The position numbers were made by a program, and so were the translations under genes. From the NCBI GenBank assembly GCA_002427605.1, contig DIRT01000037.1, forward strand, positions 30,988 through 94,987: a stretch of 64,000 nt of DNA. The letters run 5' to 3'. The notes below the pieces were generated by a model, which ran no database searches, was not told the DNA's origin, and saw only the letters and a program-made list of their open reading frames with translations. Shown piece after piece: positions 17,899 to 26,727 of the stretch (its first letter is position 1; the number at the start of each line of letters is the position of its first letter). The DNA comes from Bacteroidales bacterium UBA5429 (lineage in GTDB: Bacteria; Bacteroidota; Bacteroidia; Bacteroidales; WCHB1-69).

Positions 17899-20800
17899 TT
17901 TTGACTATTAAGAGATTGAACATCAATTTCGAGATCAAATTGGATATCAGTACCAGGCATAGAAAGATGCAAGTTTGCAGGGATATTGAGCCCATTTTGT
18001 AAAATAGAGCGATGCTCTTCCTCCCCCCCAATTATATAAATATCTAAATAAGGATGCACCTTAGCAGCCAAATAGGGAAGCTCTCCGTAACCCACATTGG
18101 TCATCTTTATGGTCTGATAATCACCCATTTGAGTAATGATATCCTGATAATTATTGTTATTTTTCAAGTTTCGTTTCACCCTTCTTTCGATACTGTAACC
18201 CTTGTAAATATATTGCGCAGCAACCCATTTAGACCAGTAGTGAACAGTTTCTATTTCATTAGCCAATGCGGCGTAAGAGGTGTTGAAGCGTTGACGCATC
18301 TGTTTCGTAATTTCTTGGTATGTTCCCATTTTTTGGCACTCCTGATAGGGAATCCGATCTCCAACTTGAAGTGTAATCTTTCCTGTACGTAACAGAATCT
18401 CCTTTTTAGACAGGATATGACCAAATCCGTGCAGCGTAATGGGGAGCAGATCCAGTTGTAATTCCTGAGCGAGATAAAACGCTCCTTTGTGGAAACGATT
18501 GATAGAGCAATCTTCGGAACGAGTTCCTTCAGGGAAAATCAGAATCAAATAGCCTGCGTTAACAATTTTACGCAGGGGCTCAACACTTTGCTCAATGTTT
18601 TCCGTGATGGGATAAAAATCAGCAAAACGCAAAGGTAAAGCATAAAAAGGTAGATTCCACGCCCACTTATTGGTCAACGCAATGATGTTGGGATGAAGTC
18701 CCAATATAGCGGTTAAGTCAATGTGCGACTGGTGATTAGCAATAATAATCGCAGGTTTCTTGAATTTTTCCGGATCATTACCGCGAATATCGAACCGGAC
18801 TCCGGGAATCCGCTTGGTGCAGGTATATGAAATAGCTCTGAAAAATCGATGATAAAGCTCTTTCCTTTTCGCTTTGGGTGCAAATGGAATCATCATGATT
18901 GGAATCATGAGATTGAGCGCCAGTGAGCCTAAAACAAACCAGGTGAATGAGTAGATGGTGTTCAGATAATCCAGTAAAGTAACCGGTTGGATACGCGGTT
19001 TCCCCTTCTTGTAAATCATCCAGTTGAAAACCAAAGGTGTTACCGTGTACGTCATAATCACGACGCTGATCATCCCGATAATACTCACCTGTGCCAAAGA
19101 ACGCATGGCAGGGTGTTTGCTGATAATCAGCGTGCCAATGCCGACCAACATCGTAAATGCCGAAAGAATCACAGAGGTTTTATAGGAAGTCAACAGTTCC
19201 TTCTTATGTGCATATTTTTGCACCATGCCTTCCATCATGAAGATGGCGTAGTCGTCTCCCAATCCGAAAATAAAGGTCGCCAGAATGATATTGACAATAT
19301 TGAAAGGAATATTGAAAATGCCCATCAGTCCTAAAATCCAGATCCAACCAATTCCCATAGGTAGGAAAGTGATGAGTGCCAGCTCGATACGACCAAAAGA
19401 GATCAACAGAAAAAAGGAAACCAACAGGGCGCAGACAAAAAGTACAAGGTTAAAATCCTCGTAGAGAATTGACACCATCGATTCATTGCTCATGGTTCTG
19501 TTGAAAAGGAGCGTATTTTCAAAGCGAGATAAGGGAGAATCGGCTAATTCTTCAGGATCCACAGTGGGGTAGAGTAGTGTGATAATCGCTACTTTGCCCT
19601 CTTTTTCGATAATATAATCATCCAATAATCTCTTTTGCAAGCCTGAAATATCGATCTGTTCTACCTCGAAAGGGGTATTGATCATATCCACAAAATGGTC
19701 AAAAGTATGGGCATGAAAACCTAAATCTGTACTACTTTTTTCAATTGCATTACTTGTTTCTTCTCTATGAGCTTCCCAAAATTGGTTCCATTGTTCTACT
19801 TGAGCGCGATTCCGTTTTTCGGAGTGCATCAAGGTTCCAATGCCCTGAATATGTTTAAAATAACCCAATTGATTCATCGAATCTAAAGTAGGGTAGAGCG
19901 TTTCATATTGTTGAAGCGCTTGTTCTAAATTGGGCGCATGCGTAACCAGGTAAAGGTATGGTTGGTTGGTATTGGTAACTCTGCTAATCTCTTCCAAATC
20001 CCCTTTTTGTTCAGGCGTCATATAACTCAAATTACTAAAATTGACATCGAACTGAACACGTTGCGAGTAGTATCCGAAGATGAGTGTCAAGATCAGAATG
20101 ACAAGTCCGAGATAGGGGAGTTTTTCTATTCGGGAAGAAGCAATTCGGTTCCAGAATCGCTCTGATCGATTAGGTTTTCTTTCTTTTTTTATTTGTTTTT
20201 TAAAAAAGGGGGGAAGGAAAATCAAAACAAAAAGCAAAGTTCCTGCCAGAGTAAGTGCAGAAAATAGCCCAAAGTCCTTGAGTGCATCAGATTTGATAAA
20301 GAGTAAACTCAAAAAGGCACCTATAGTCGTTATACTTCCGACAGTGAGTGGAAACCAAATTTCTCGCGTGGTCTGATCAGGATCACCGGTATCCTTAAAG
20401 TGGATGATAAAGTGGAGCGAGTAGTTCAGTGCAATTCCAAAAATAGCGGAACCGGCACCAATCGCAATGGTTGAAATGCTCCCTTTCAGAAATACAAAGG
20501 CGGCTAGGCTGAAAAGTGCTCCAAAAATCACCGGAACAACCAGCAAGATGAGGTGAGTAAAGCGTCTCAAATAGCGGTATAGCACAAAAAGGATGATCAG
20601 TAAAGCGACTACCATGGAGATAGCGCTATCTTTTTTAATCTGTTGGGCATTTGATACACTGACCGGAATGGCTCCAAAAAACGAGGAGCGATATTGATCT
20701 TTAGTTTCAACATGAAATTGCTCCATTTCCTTTTCGATTAACTCCACAAAATGATCATTCTCTTTGGTCTCAGAAATCGCGTTTTTAGCCACAACCATCA

Positions 20801-21437
20801 TGAAGATCTGATCCTGTTCAGGGGATAGTAAATAGCCTGTTTCAGTGCTAAAGTTCTGAAATTCACCCAGTTTTTGTAATTTTTGCAATGTGGGAACAGA
20901 GAGATGGAGCGGATCTTTGACAATATTCTCTTTCAGAAAGCCACCTGAAGGGAGTACTAAAAGTTCCTTGTTGCGACTCATCTGCTCCGGGATGAAAGAG
21001 TTGTCTAACTTTTTCTTTAACTCCTCCAGTTCCTCTTGTGAAGCGTATATGGGAAGGTGATTCAATATTACATTTTGAACCTCACTGACACTCTCCTGGT
21101 CAATCTGATAGATGATTTCTGTGATATAACGATCACCCAAGGCTGCTATCTGTTCGTGTAAAATTTCAATCCCCTCGATTAGCGCATCAATGGTGTCTTC
21201 AGAAGCTTGATTTAATTTGAGCGAGAAAATAAGTTTATTGGATAGCTTGTTGTTCTCATACACAAAGTTAACCAGCTCGGTTTCTTTACTATGAGGCAGG
21301 AAGCTGGAAATATCTTCTTTAAAACTGATCTTCTTAATAACTAAAAAGAAGCAAAGCACTACAATAGTTAAAAAGGAGAAAAAAAAGAGTGGTTTTTTTC
21401 TAAAATATTGACTACATGCAGTGAGAATTTGTTTCAT
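17895..21437 (-). CDS. MMPL-family exporter fused to a PlsC acyltransferase and a degenerate methyltransferase-like tail
   Basis: A 1180-residue fusion. Residues 1-790 are a complete MMPL/RND-type transporter: an N-terminal helix, a periplasmic loop, a block of membrane helices, the second loop and second block (FIFGLGDDYAIFMMEGM and ILSAFTMLVGIGTLIIS). Residues about 880-1060 are a PlsC-type acyltransferase with NHQSHID (901-907) and FPEGTRS (968-974). The last 70 residues (VGYGELPYLAAKVHPYLDIYIIGGEEEH from about 1115) look like the first half of a class I SAM methyltransferase but lack the acidic glycine loop (VGYGE without VLDVGC) and end early. Separate genes for exporter and acyltransferase are usual in aryl-polyene clusters; the fusion suggests acylation coupled to export. 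The tail assignment is tentative. Confidence 0.88.
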   Translation of the reverse strand: MKQILTACSQYFRKKPLFFFSFLTIVVLCFFLVIKKISFKEDISSFLPHSKETELVNFVYENNKLSNKLIFSLKLNQASEDTIDALIEGIEILHEQIAALGDRYITEIIYQIDQESVSEVQNVILNHLPIYASQEELEELKKKLDNSFIPEQMSRNKELLVLPSGGFLKENIVKDPLHLSVPTLQKLQKLGEFQNFSTETGYLLSPEQDQIFMMVVAKNAISETKENDHFVELIEKEMEQFHVETKDQYRSSFFGAIPVSVSNAQQIKKDSAISMVVALLIILFVLYRYLRRFTHLILLVVPVIFGALFSLAAFVFLKGSISTIAIGAGSAIFGIALNYSLHFIIHFKDTGDPDQTTREIWFPLTVGSITTIGAFLSLLFIKSDALKDFGLFSALTLAGTLLFVLIFLPPFFKKQIKKERKPNRSERFWNRIASSRIEKLPYLGLVILILTLIFGYYSQRVQFDVNFSNLSYMTPEQKGDLEEISRVTNTNQPYLYLVTHAPNLEQALQQYETLYPTLDSMNQLGYFKHIQGIGTLMHSEKRNRAQVEQWNQFWEAHREETSNAIEKSSTDLGFHAHTFDHFVDMINTPFEVEQIDISGLQKRLLDDYIIEKEGKVAIITLLYPTVDPEELADSPLSRFENTLLFNRTMSNESMVSILYEDFNLVLFVCALLVSFFLLISFGRIELALITFLPMGIGWIWILGLMGIFNIPFNIVNIILATFIFGLGDDYAIFMMEGMVQKYAHKKELLTSYKTSVILSAFTMLVGIGTLIISKHPAMRSLAQVSIIGMISVVIMTYTVTPLVFNWMIYKKGKPRIQPVTLLDYLNTIYSFTWFVLGSLALNLMIPIMMIPFAPKAKRKELYHRFFRAISYTCTKRIPGVRFDIRGNDPEKFKKPAIIIANHQSHIDLTAILGLHPNIIALTNKWAWNLPFYALPLRFADFYPITENIEQSVEPLRKIVNAGYLILIFPEGTRSEDCSINRFHKGAFYLAQELQLDLLPITLHGFGHILSKKEILLRTGKITLQVGDRIPYQECQKMGTYQEITKQMRQRFNTSYAALANEIETVHYWSKWVAAQYIYKGYSIERRVKRNLKNNNNYQDIITQMGDYQTIKMTNVGYGELPYLAAKVHPYLDIYIIGGEEEHRSILQNGLNIPANLHLSMPGTDIQFDLEIDVQSLNSQK

Positions 21438-21465
21438 AGCTTTCTTATTTGGGGTTTACAAAGGA

Positions 21466-22269
21466 TCAACTCTCCTTTTTAGGATTACGTTTAAATAGGT
21501 TGATGACAAATTGCAACCCTTTTTTTGGATAAAAATAGATCAAAGCGAGCAAAGTGAGGAGCGTATTAAGCAGAGAGATTCTTGCAAAATCGACAAAAGG
21601 TCTGAAATGAGTTACCCGGATATCTTTTGGGGGATAATAAACGTGGATGGGAATGTCAATAACCTTCACTCCACGCCACACATTTCTGACTAAGATCTCC
21701 AGTTCGAAATTGTATCGGTCTGTAAACCAGCGTTTCTTTTCAAAAACAAAGAGTGGATAGTACCGGAATCCCGATTGGGTATCAGGAAGTGGAATTGCGG
21801 TTTGTAATTTAAACCAAAAGTTGGAAAAACGATTGGCAAAGCTGTTTTTTTGTGGCATATTTTCATGATCAAATCCGCGACTGCCAACAATAATCGCCTG
21901 AGGATCTAATATTGCTATTTCAACAAAAAGAGCGATATCTTTGGGGTCATGCTGTCCGTCACTATCCATTGTGATGATAGCTTTATACCCCAATTTACGC
22001 GCTAAAGCGGCACCTTTTTTAAGCGCCGCACCCTTTCCCCGATTGGGGTATTGTTCAATATAGTGAAAAGGAAAATCACCATTTTTATTTTTAAATTCCT
22101 CTATGATCTGTTTAGTGTTATCAGTTGATCCATCGTTAACAACCATAATGGGAATGGGCACAGTGGCAGATTGTTCCAGTACTTTGCTCAAAAAAGAAGC
22201 ATGGTTGTACGTTGGAATCAGCAAACAGACTTTTAATTCCGCAATTGTATGTTGTAATTCACTATTCAT
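21466..22269 (-). CDS. GT2 family glycosyltransferase (polyprenyl-phosphate sugar transferase type)
   Basis: A 267-residue protein. It has the GT-A core KVCLLIPTYNHASFL, IMVVNDGSTDNT and the metal-binding MDSDGQHDPKD, then SGFRYYPLFVFE and a C-terminal hydrophobic helix (ISLLNTLLTLLALIYFYP) that may attach it to the membrane. DPM1/ArnC-like members transfer a sugar to polyprenyl phosphate or a lipid. The ATG overlaps the stop of the preceding dehydratase by 8 bases. In this cluster it may glycosylate the aryl polyene head or the lipid anchor, or recycle a carrier together with the small EamA-type membrane protein at 23304-23660. The sugar donor is unknown. Confidence 0.85.
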   Translation of the reverse strand: MNSELQHTIAELKVCLLIPTYNHASFLSKVLEQSATVPIPIMVVNDGSTDNTKQIIEEFKNKNGDFPFHYIEQYPNRGKGAALKKGAALARKLGYKAIITMDSDGQHDPKDIALFVEIAILDPQAIIVGSRGFDHENMPQKNSFANRFSNFWFKLQTAIPLPDTQSGFRYYPLFVFEKKRWFTDRYNFELEILVRNVWRGVKVIDIPIHVYYPPKDIRVTHFRPFVDFARISLLNTLLTLLALIYFYPKKGLQFVINLFKRNPKKES

Positions 22270-22642
22270 TATGATATTCGTAGTAGAATTCTGCCTTGGT
22301 CAGCAATTCACTCTCTTGAGATCTTAAGTCTATTTTGGCGTAAGGACGCTCATTTTTGGTTGTGATCTGCATTTGAACAAGGACAGTAGGAGTAACTTTT
22401 GGGTCAATAGGTGCAATATATTTTATTTGAGGTATTTCTCTGATGATGATATTTTTATTTAATCTATGTTTAATTAGAGTTTTGAAAATATAAATGAGAT
22501 AAGCTCCCGGAACTATGGGCTGTCCGGGGAAATGTGCCTCGAAAACAGGATGAGTCAGATCAAAACTAACCTCACACATAGAGAGAGGATCCGAATTGGG
22601 ATCAAGATTGTTAAAGTCGAACAGATCGCTAAAAGATTCCAT
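22262..22642 (-). CDS. FabZ/ApeP-like hot-dog 3-hydroxyacyl-ACP dehydratase
   Basis: A 126-residue hot-dog protein. HPVFEAHFPGQPIVPGAYLIYIF is the FabZ/FabA-type core, with the HxxFPGxPIVPG motif holding the catalytic His. The acidic residue usually found on the central helix (E in PGVLQIEALAQ) is replaced in the hydrophobic AYLIYIFKTLIKH helix, so it may be a dehydratase with altered chemistry or a thioesterase. It overlaps the glycosyltransferase by 8 bases and follows the LolA-like gene by 6. It would dehydrate 3-hydroxyacyl intermediates during polyene formation. A second dehydratase-like protein is at 28309. Confidence 0.78.
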   Translation of the reverse strand: MESFSDLFDFNNLDPNSDPLSMCEVSFDLTHPVFEAHFPGQPIVPGAYLIYIFKTLIKHRLNKNIIIREIPQIKYIAPIDPKVTPTVLVQMQITTKNERPYAKIDLRSQESELLTKAEFYYEYHNE

Positions 22643-22648
22643 AAGTTG

Positions 22649-23296
22649 TTATTTTTTTAGTATAAATAGTTGATTGTCAATAGGAGTATTAACTTTCATT
22701 TTGCTGAATTGAATGGTGGTACTATCCCCGTTCTGGTCCAGCATAACAAATTGAGTGGCTAACATCTCCTTCTTATCGATAACCAAAGTGATTTTTTGAA
22801 TAAATTTCTTTAAGTTTCTATTTTTAGGGGTCAAAGTAACCCGGTATGAATTGCTGTTTTTCTCCAAAAGTATACTGAAATCCTTCTGATTCTCAAATAT
22901 GGAACCATTGATTGAGCTTTGAACCAATTTGGAAATCTCTTCATACAAGCGGACACTGTTGTCTTTAATCACTCTGACAGAATCACCGGTTTGAGTGTAA
23001 ATCTTCGATCCGCTTTGAGCAAAAATAAAGCGTGGATTAGCAGTGTATTCCCAGCGGAATTGCTTCTCCTTTTTGTAGTACATTACTCCTTTAAGCACTG
23101 ATTTTTCCTTGAGAACACTAACCTCCTTGGTTTGTACGAAATCAGAACTAACGGTTTGTAACTGTGCCGTTTTTGACCGAATCTCTTTGATGACAGCGGG
23201 AACCTGTGTATCAGGTATTTTCTTGTAATCTGCTTGAGCAAAGAGTACACCGGAAAAGATGAAGGTCGATAATATGAAAATCACTGTTTTTTTCAT
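22649..23296 (-). CDS. LolA-like outer-membrane lipid carrier
   Basis: A 215-residue periplasmic protein counted from the ATG at 23296 (MKKTVIFILSTFIFSGVLFAQ), since the frame further upstream lacks a signal-like start and would overlap the preceding gene. The LolA/LolB-type fold is shown by TAQLQTVSSDFVQTKEVSVLKEKSVLKGVMYYKKEKQFRWEYTANPRFIFAQSGSKIY and the later VIDKKEMLATQFVMLDQNGDSTTIQF. LolA-like proteins accompany MMPL exporters in aryl-polyene clusters and are thought to ferry the lipid across the periplasm to the outer membrane. It is flanked by the EamA-like and FabZ-like genes at short spacing. Confidence 0.85.
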   Translation of the reverse strand: MKKTVIFILSTFIFSGVLFAQADYKKIPDTQVPAVIKEIRSKTAQLQTVSSDFVQTKEVSVLKEKSVLKGVMYYKKEKQFRWEYTANPRFIFAQSGSKIYTQTGDSVRVIKDNSVRLYEEISKLVQSSINGSIFENQKDFSILLEKNSNSYRVTLTPKNRNLKKFIQKITLVIDKKEMLATQFVMLDQNGDSTTIQFSKMKVNTPIDNQLFILKK

Positions 23297-23303
23297 TGGA
23301 ACA

Positions 23304-23660
23304 TTATTTTTGAACAACCAGAAAAACACCGACTATGATCACCAATACTCCAATCCATCGGGTGAGTGGGATCGTTTCGTGGAAAACAAATCGAGCGGCT
23401 AATACTCCGAAAATATAACTGATACTGATCAGCGGATAAGCCATACTAAAATCAAAACGTTTTAATACAAAAAACCAGATCAATGTAGCAGCTGCTATGG
23501 TTAGACCACTCATTGCAAAACTGAGATTGGTAAACACATTTTTAAAAAAATGGAAACTCCACTGAAACGGCCCAAATGCAATTAATGCTTTCTTCAAAAA
23601 TATCTGAGAAGCAGCCAATAGGGCAGATTGTAGTGTAACTAATGATATTAATTTGAACAT
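23304..23660 (-). CDS. Small EamA/SMR-type four-helix membrane protein
   Basis: A 118-residue protein with four predicted membrane helices (about 5-25, 42-66, 72-94, 98-116). AYPLISISYIFGVLAARFVFHETIPLTRWIGVLVIIVGVFLV is typical of the small multidrug resistance/EamA superfamily, including the half-size flippases that move lipid-linked sugars such as ArnE/ArnF. Its start overlaps the CLF-like gene by 13 bases. With the GT2 glycosyltransferase, the LolA-like and MMPL proteins, a role in flipping a glycosylated intermediate is plausible; this is inference. It would act as a dimer. Confidence 0.75.
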   Translation of the reverse strand: MFKLISLVTLQSALLAASQIFLKKALIAFGPFQWSFHFFKNVFTNLSFAMSGLTIAAATLIWFFVLKRFDFSMAYPLISISYIFGVLAARFVFHETIPLTRWIGVLVIIVGVFLVVQK

Positions 23661-24712
23661 ACGGATAATAAAATTAAAGCATGTGTGCTGTTTTTATAGT
23701 GATTGTGAAATAAAATATGTCGAATTTTATTTTTTTTGTTCTCTTTTCTAAATAAAAGCGGTTCGATGTTTTGATTTTTTAACACCTTCGCTGACTGTAT
23801 TAGTCCAAATCCGGATGAGGTAAAGAAGTCTCCTGATAAGTGTCTGTATATGAGTTGAGTAGGATTGTTTTCTCCCTCTGTATATAGCTTGTCATACACG
23901 GCATCATTCTTCATCTCTCCATTGATTCCCGACATCACCGCGTCAATTTCTGATAATGTGAGACCATTTTTATCTAAAAAGTCCTCTAGTAGTTCTTCAA
24001 TGTTGTTATTGTTGCGATGATGAATCAATTGAATATCTTTGATTTCAGCGTAGGTATGCTCATTTTTTTCATTGGATAAAAGCAGTGAGTTGCAGCCCTC
24101 TCCGGCTACAGTTCCGGAGGTTATCGCTTGGTACATATCTTCCATTTGAAAAGGAGTATCTTTCCAAAATCCTACTTTCTTGAGCATTAAATGATAATCC
24201 GGTGTCATTTCATCACAACCATTGATGAGTGCATTGGAGAGCATTCCCATTTTGATTTGTAGAAAACCGTCAAACAGGGCACTCTCCAGGGAAATTCCCA
24301 GGTGTGAAAAAGTGTTGTTGTAGTTGTAACATTTGAGCATGATCGCAATTTGCGAACTGACGGTGTTGTGCGTAGATTGAATAAAATGAGTCGGTTGTAA
24401 AAACTGTTCATTCTGCTCAATCATGGCACTCAAAAATTTCTCTGTATCTTCGATACAACCTAATCCGGTACCTGAGATAATCGCATCAGGCATCTCAATA
24501 CCGCCATCTTTTAGCGCAAGTAAAGCACTGACAATCCCTCTCTTGACTACTTTACTCATGCGTCTCAGCAAAGCGGGAGAGATATATTGTGCGAATGGAG
24601 GATCAATACAACGTAGATAGTTCTCTTCGCCCCAATCCGGCAGAGCTAATGCGCCTTCTTCCTGTATCGATATGGAACCTACTCCGTTAATATATACGTT
24701 ATGCTGTTTCAT
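23648..24712 (-). CDS. Ketosynthase-like protein lacking all catalytic residues (chain-length-factor-like)
   Basis: A 354-residue thiolase-fold protein shorter than the usual 400. Aligned by eye to FabF, the nucleophile region reads TFSHLGISLESAL, putting Ile where Cys should be; the first His motif is replaced by VMSGINGEMKND and the second by LSGDFFTSSGFG (Gly-Asp instead of Gly-His). All three catalytic residues are therefore missing. This matches the chain-length factors of type II polyketide and aryl-polyene systems (ApeC-like), which pair with an active ketosynthase. It overlaps the active ketosynthase at 24709-25905 by 4 bases (ATGA), as expected for a KS/CLF heterodimer. Confidence 0.85.
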   Translation of the reverse strand: MKQHNVYINGVGSISIQEEGALALPDWGEENYLRCIDPPFAQYISPALLRRMSKVVKRGIVSALLALKDGGIEMPDAIISGTGLGCIEDTEKFLSAMIEQNEQFLQPTHFIQSTHNTVSSQIAIMLKCYNYNNTFSHLGISLESALFDGFLQIKMGMLSNALINGCDEMTPDYHLMLKKVGFWKDTPFQMEDMYQAITSGTVAGEGCNSLLLSNEKNEHTYAEIKDIQLIHHRNNNNIEELLEDFLDKNGLTLSEIDAVMSGINGEMKNDAVYDKLYTEGENNPTQLIYRHLSGDFFTSSGFGLIQSAKVLKNQNIEPLLFRKENKKNKIRHILFHNHYKNSTHALILLSVCSN

Positions 24713-25905
24713 ATGTTGTTGCTGATAATGATAGAACTATTATTCCCGCCAAATCCAAATGAATTTTTAAGAAAGTGTTGTATAGGGTGATTGAGCATGT
24801 TGCTTTTGATCGGTTCAAAGTTCAGTTCCTCAATTTTATCTTGATAGTTGAGGTTTTGAGGTAAAAATTGATTTTTCATCGCCAGTATGGAGAGAATAAT
24901 TTCCACTCCTCCCGCTGCACTGGTAGTATGTCCGGTGAGCGATTTAGTGGAACTGATAGGCGGTACCGGGGTGAAAAGCTGTTGAACGGCAATTCCTTCC
25001 GAAAGGTCGTTGTTTTGCGTTCCGGTTCCGTGTGCATTGATATAATCAATCTCCTGAGGTTTTAATCCGCTCATTTTGAGAGCTTTCTGCATGGCTAAAA
25101 GAGCTCCTTTCCCATCCGGAGAAGACGCAGTTTGATGGTACGCATCACAGGCGTTACCGTAACCACTAACAAAGCAGATCGGTTTGACATTCCTTTTGGC
25201 TGCGTGCTCTTCCGTTTCCAAAACAAGGTAACCGGCGCCCTCACCTAAAGTGATACCACTCCGATTTTGATCGAATGGTTTGCAAGGGGTTTTATCCAGA
25301 ATCATCAAGGTGTTAAAGCCATTGAGATGGAATTTACTCAAACATTCCGCACCTCCTACCACAACGATGTCGAGATAACCTGCTTTGAGCATATTGGCAC
25401 CCATAATGAGTGCGTTGGCAGCTGAAGAACAGGCGGTAGAGATGGTGGTACAGAAACAGAAATTGCCGGTGTGTTCTACAATCCCTTCAGTACAAGCCCC
25501 ACAATCATGAATGTTGATATATTCGTTGTGCAGATCGTTTTGTAAAAAATCGAGATAAAATTGTTCGCTCTTCTCCATTCCCCCTACAGTAGTCCCGGAA
25601 ATTAATCCGATTTTATGCTTTTCAACCTGCTCAATTTGCGCCTCTTTCAAAGCCTCTCTGACTGCTAAAATGCCAAGTAGGGTAGTCCGCCCAATGATGC
25701 TCTCATCATCGATTTGACACAACTTTTTCAACTCCGCATCACTCAGTTTAACCTCCCCAACCGGAAACTCATGGTGGATGGAGTCAAGAAACTGCATCTC
25801 TCCAATGCCACTCTGAGATTCTAACAAAGAGCGAAGCGTATCCGATTGGTTGTTCCCAATGGCAGAGATAATCCCTAAACCCGTAATAGCAATTCGTTGA
25901 TTCAT
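24709..25905 (-). CDS. FabF-like beta-ketoacyl-ACP synthase (KS paired with CLF)
   Basis: A 398-residue complete ketosynthase. The nucleophile is in STACSSAANALIMG, the two histidines in NAHGTGTQNND and SLTGHTTSAAGG, and the C-terminal NSFGFGGNNSSIII loop is intact. The ATG is in a TAATG junction with the stop of the ACP gene and its end overlaps the CLF-like gene, so ACP, KS and CLF are translationally coupled. It should condense malonyl-ACP with the growing aryl polyene chain, with the inactive partner setting length. Confidence 0.9.
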   Translation of the reverse strand: MNQRIAITGLGIISAIGNNQSDTLRSLLESQSGIGEMQFLDSIHHEFPVGEVKLSDAELKKLCQIDDESIIGRTTLLGILAVREALKEAQIEQVEKHKIGLISGTTVGGMEKSEQFYLDFLQNDLHNEYINIHDCGACTEGIVEHTGNFCFCTTISTACSSAANALIMGANMLKAGYLDIVVVGGAECLSKFHLNGFNTLMILDKTPCKPFDQNRSGITLGEGAGYLVLETEEHAAKRNVKPICFVSGYGNACDAYHQTASSPDGKGALLAMQKALKMSGLKPQEIDYINAHGTGTQNNDLSEGIAVQQLFTPVPPISSTKSLTGHTTSAAGGVEIILSILAMKNQFLPQNLNYQDKIEELNFEPIKSNMLNHPIQHFLKNSFGFGGNNSSIIISNNI

Positions 25906-26162
25906 TATTTTGTTCTGTGTTCTGTGATATAAGCAGCCATTGTAGCAATGGAAGCAAAAATTTCTCTTCCCTGGTTGGGGTCAGCCAATTTGATGCCATA
26001 TTTTTTCTCCATCAACACAATAAGTTCCAATGCGTCAATAGAATCCAAACCCAAACCATCTCCGAAAAGAGGAGCATTTTCATCAATATCTTCAGGGGTC
26101 ATCCCTTCAAAATTCAGTACTTCGATAATTTCTTCTTTAAGTTCTAAAATTAAATCTTTCAT
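25905..26162 (-). CDS. Acyl carrier protein (second ACP of cluster)
   Basis: An 85-residue acidic four-helix carrier protein. The phosphopantetheine attachment site is the Ser of GLDSIDALELIVLMEKKYG. It is directly joined to the downstream ketosynthase (TAATG) and follows the half-length ketosynthase-like gene by 10 bases. It is distinct from the ACP at 31045-31290, which reads GIDSLDFVDVV, so the cluster encodes two carriers, perhaps for starter loading and for extension, as in aryl-polyene systems with two ACPs. Confidence 0.92.
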   Translation of the reverse strand: MKDLILELKEEIIEVLNFEGMTPEDIDENAPLFGDGLGLDSIDALELIVLMEKKYGIKLADPNQGREIFASIATMAAYITEHRTK

Positions 26163-26172
26163 GATTGATTTT

Positions 26173-26727
26173 TTATGAGTGTATTAAATAAAATTCAGCT
26201 TCATATTTGTCGTTATAATAATCCAGATAACCTATTAGTGCATAACGATTTTCTTCCCATTTTATTTGTTTATGTAGTGTTTTTATTATGGAATTAAAAT
26301 TAAGGGGGGAGGTAAGCTGTAGGCTGTTCTCACCATATATCTTGTGGCGGATGGCTATCTCTCCTATGACAATGTTGGGCAGGGTGTAGACAAAGAGTGA
26401 CGGACTGGGATAGTAATCGCTCTCATCACTAATCGTGTTCTGAAACATCGTATCACTCTCGATGGAGGAGTGGGAGCACGCCAGAAAGATTTTCATCTCT
26501 TCTTTATCTTCTGCCGATAAAGGGCTAAGAAGTAGTTCAGCTGCCAGGAATCCCAATTTGGCAAGTGGGTCCATCTTGAAAAATTTGGGATAAGCTAACT
26601 TAAGCTCTCTGTACAGTTCGCTAAAAAACTGAACATTGGGCATCGATTGATCCCGCTGGAACAGGATTTCTCCTTGAAGGATCACCTGATGATTTCTGAT
26701 TGTGATTGCTCCTTGAACGTTACGCAT
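26173..26727 (-). CDS. Half-length ketosynthase-like protein without active-site Cys
   Basis: A 184-residue protein that aligns by eye with the N-terminal half of a ketosynthase: IFLACSHSSIESD, SPSLFVYTLPNIVIGEIAIRHKIYGEN (the FPNTLPNAPAGHIAIRF region) and then NSLQLTSPLNFNSII where the Cys-containing helix should be. It stops after the ALIGYLDYY strand, so there is no His motif. It is coupled to the upstream active ketosynthase by an 8-base overlap. No frameshift is visible around it and the ends are clean, so it is probably a real small protein, perhaps a structural or ACP-docking partner, and not a decayed gene. Confidence 0.7.
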   Translation of the reverse strand: MRNVQGAITIRNHQVILQGEILFQRDQSMPNVQFFSELYRELKLAYPKFFKMDPLAKLGFLAAELLLSPLSAEDKEEMKIFLACSHSSIESDTMFQNTISDESDYYPSPSLFVYTLPNIVIGEIAIRHKIYGENSLQLTSPLNFNSIIKTLHKQIKWEENRYALIGYLDYYNDKYEAEFYLIHS

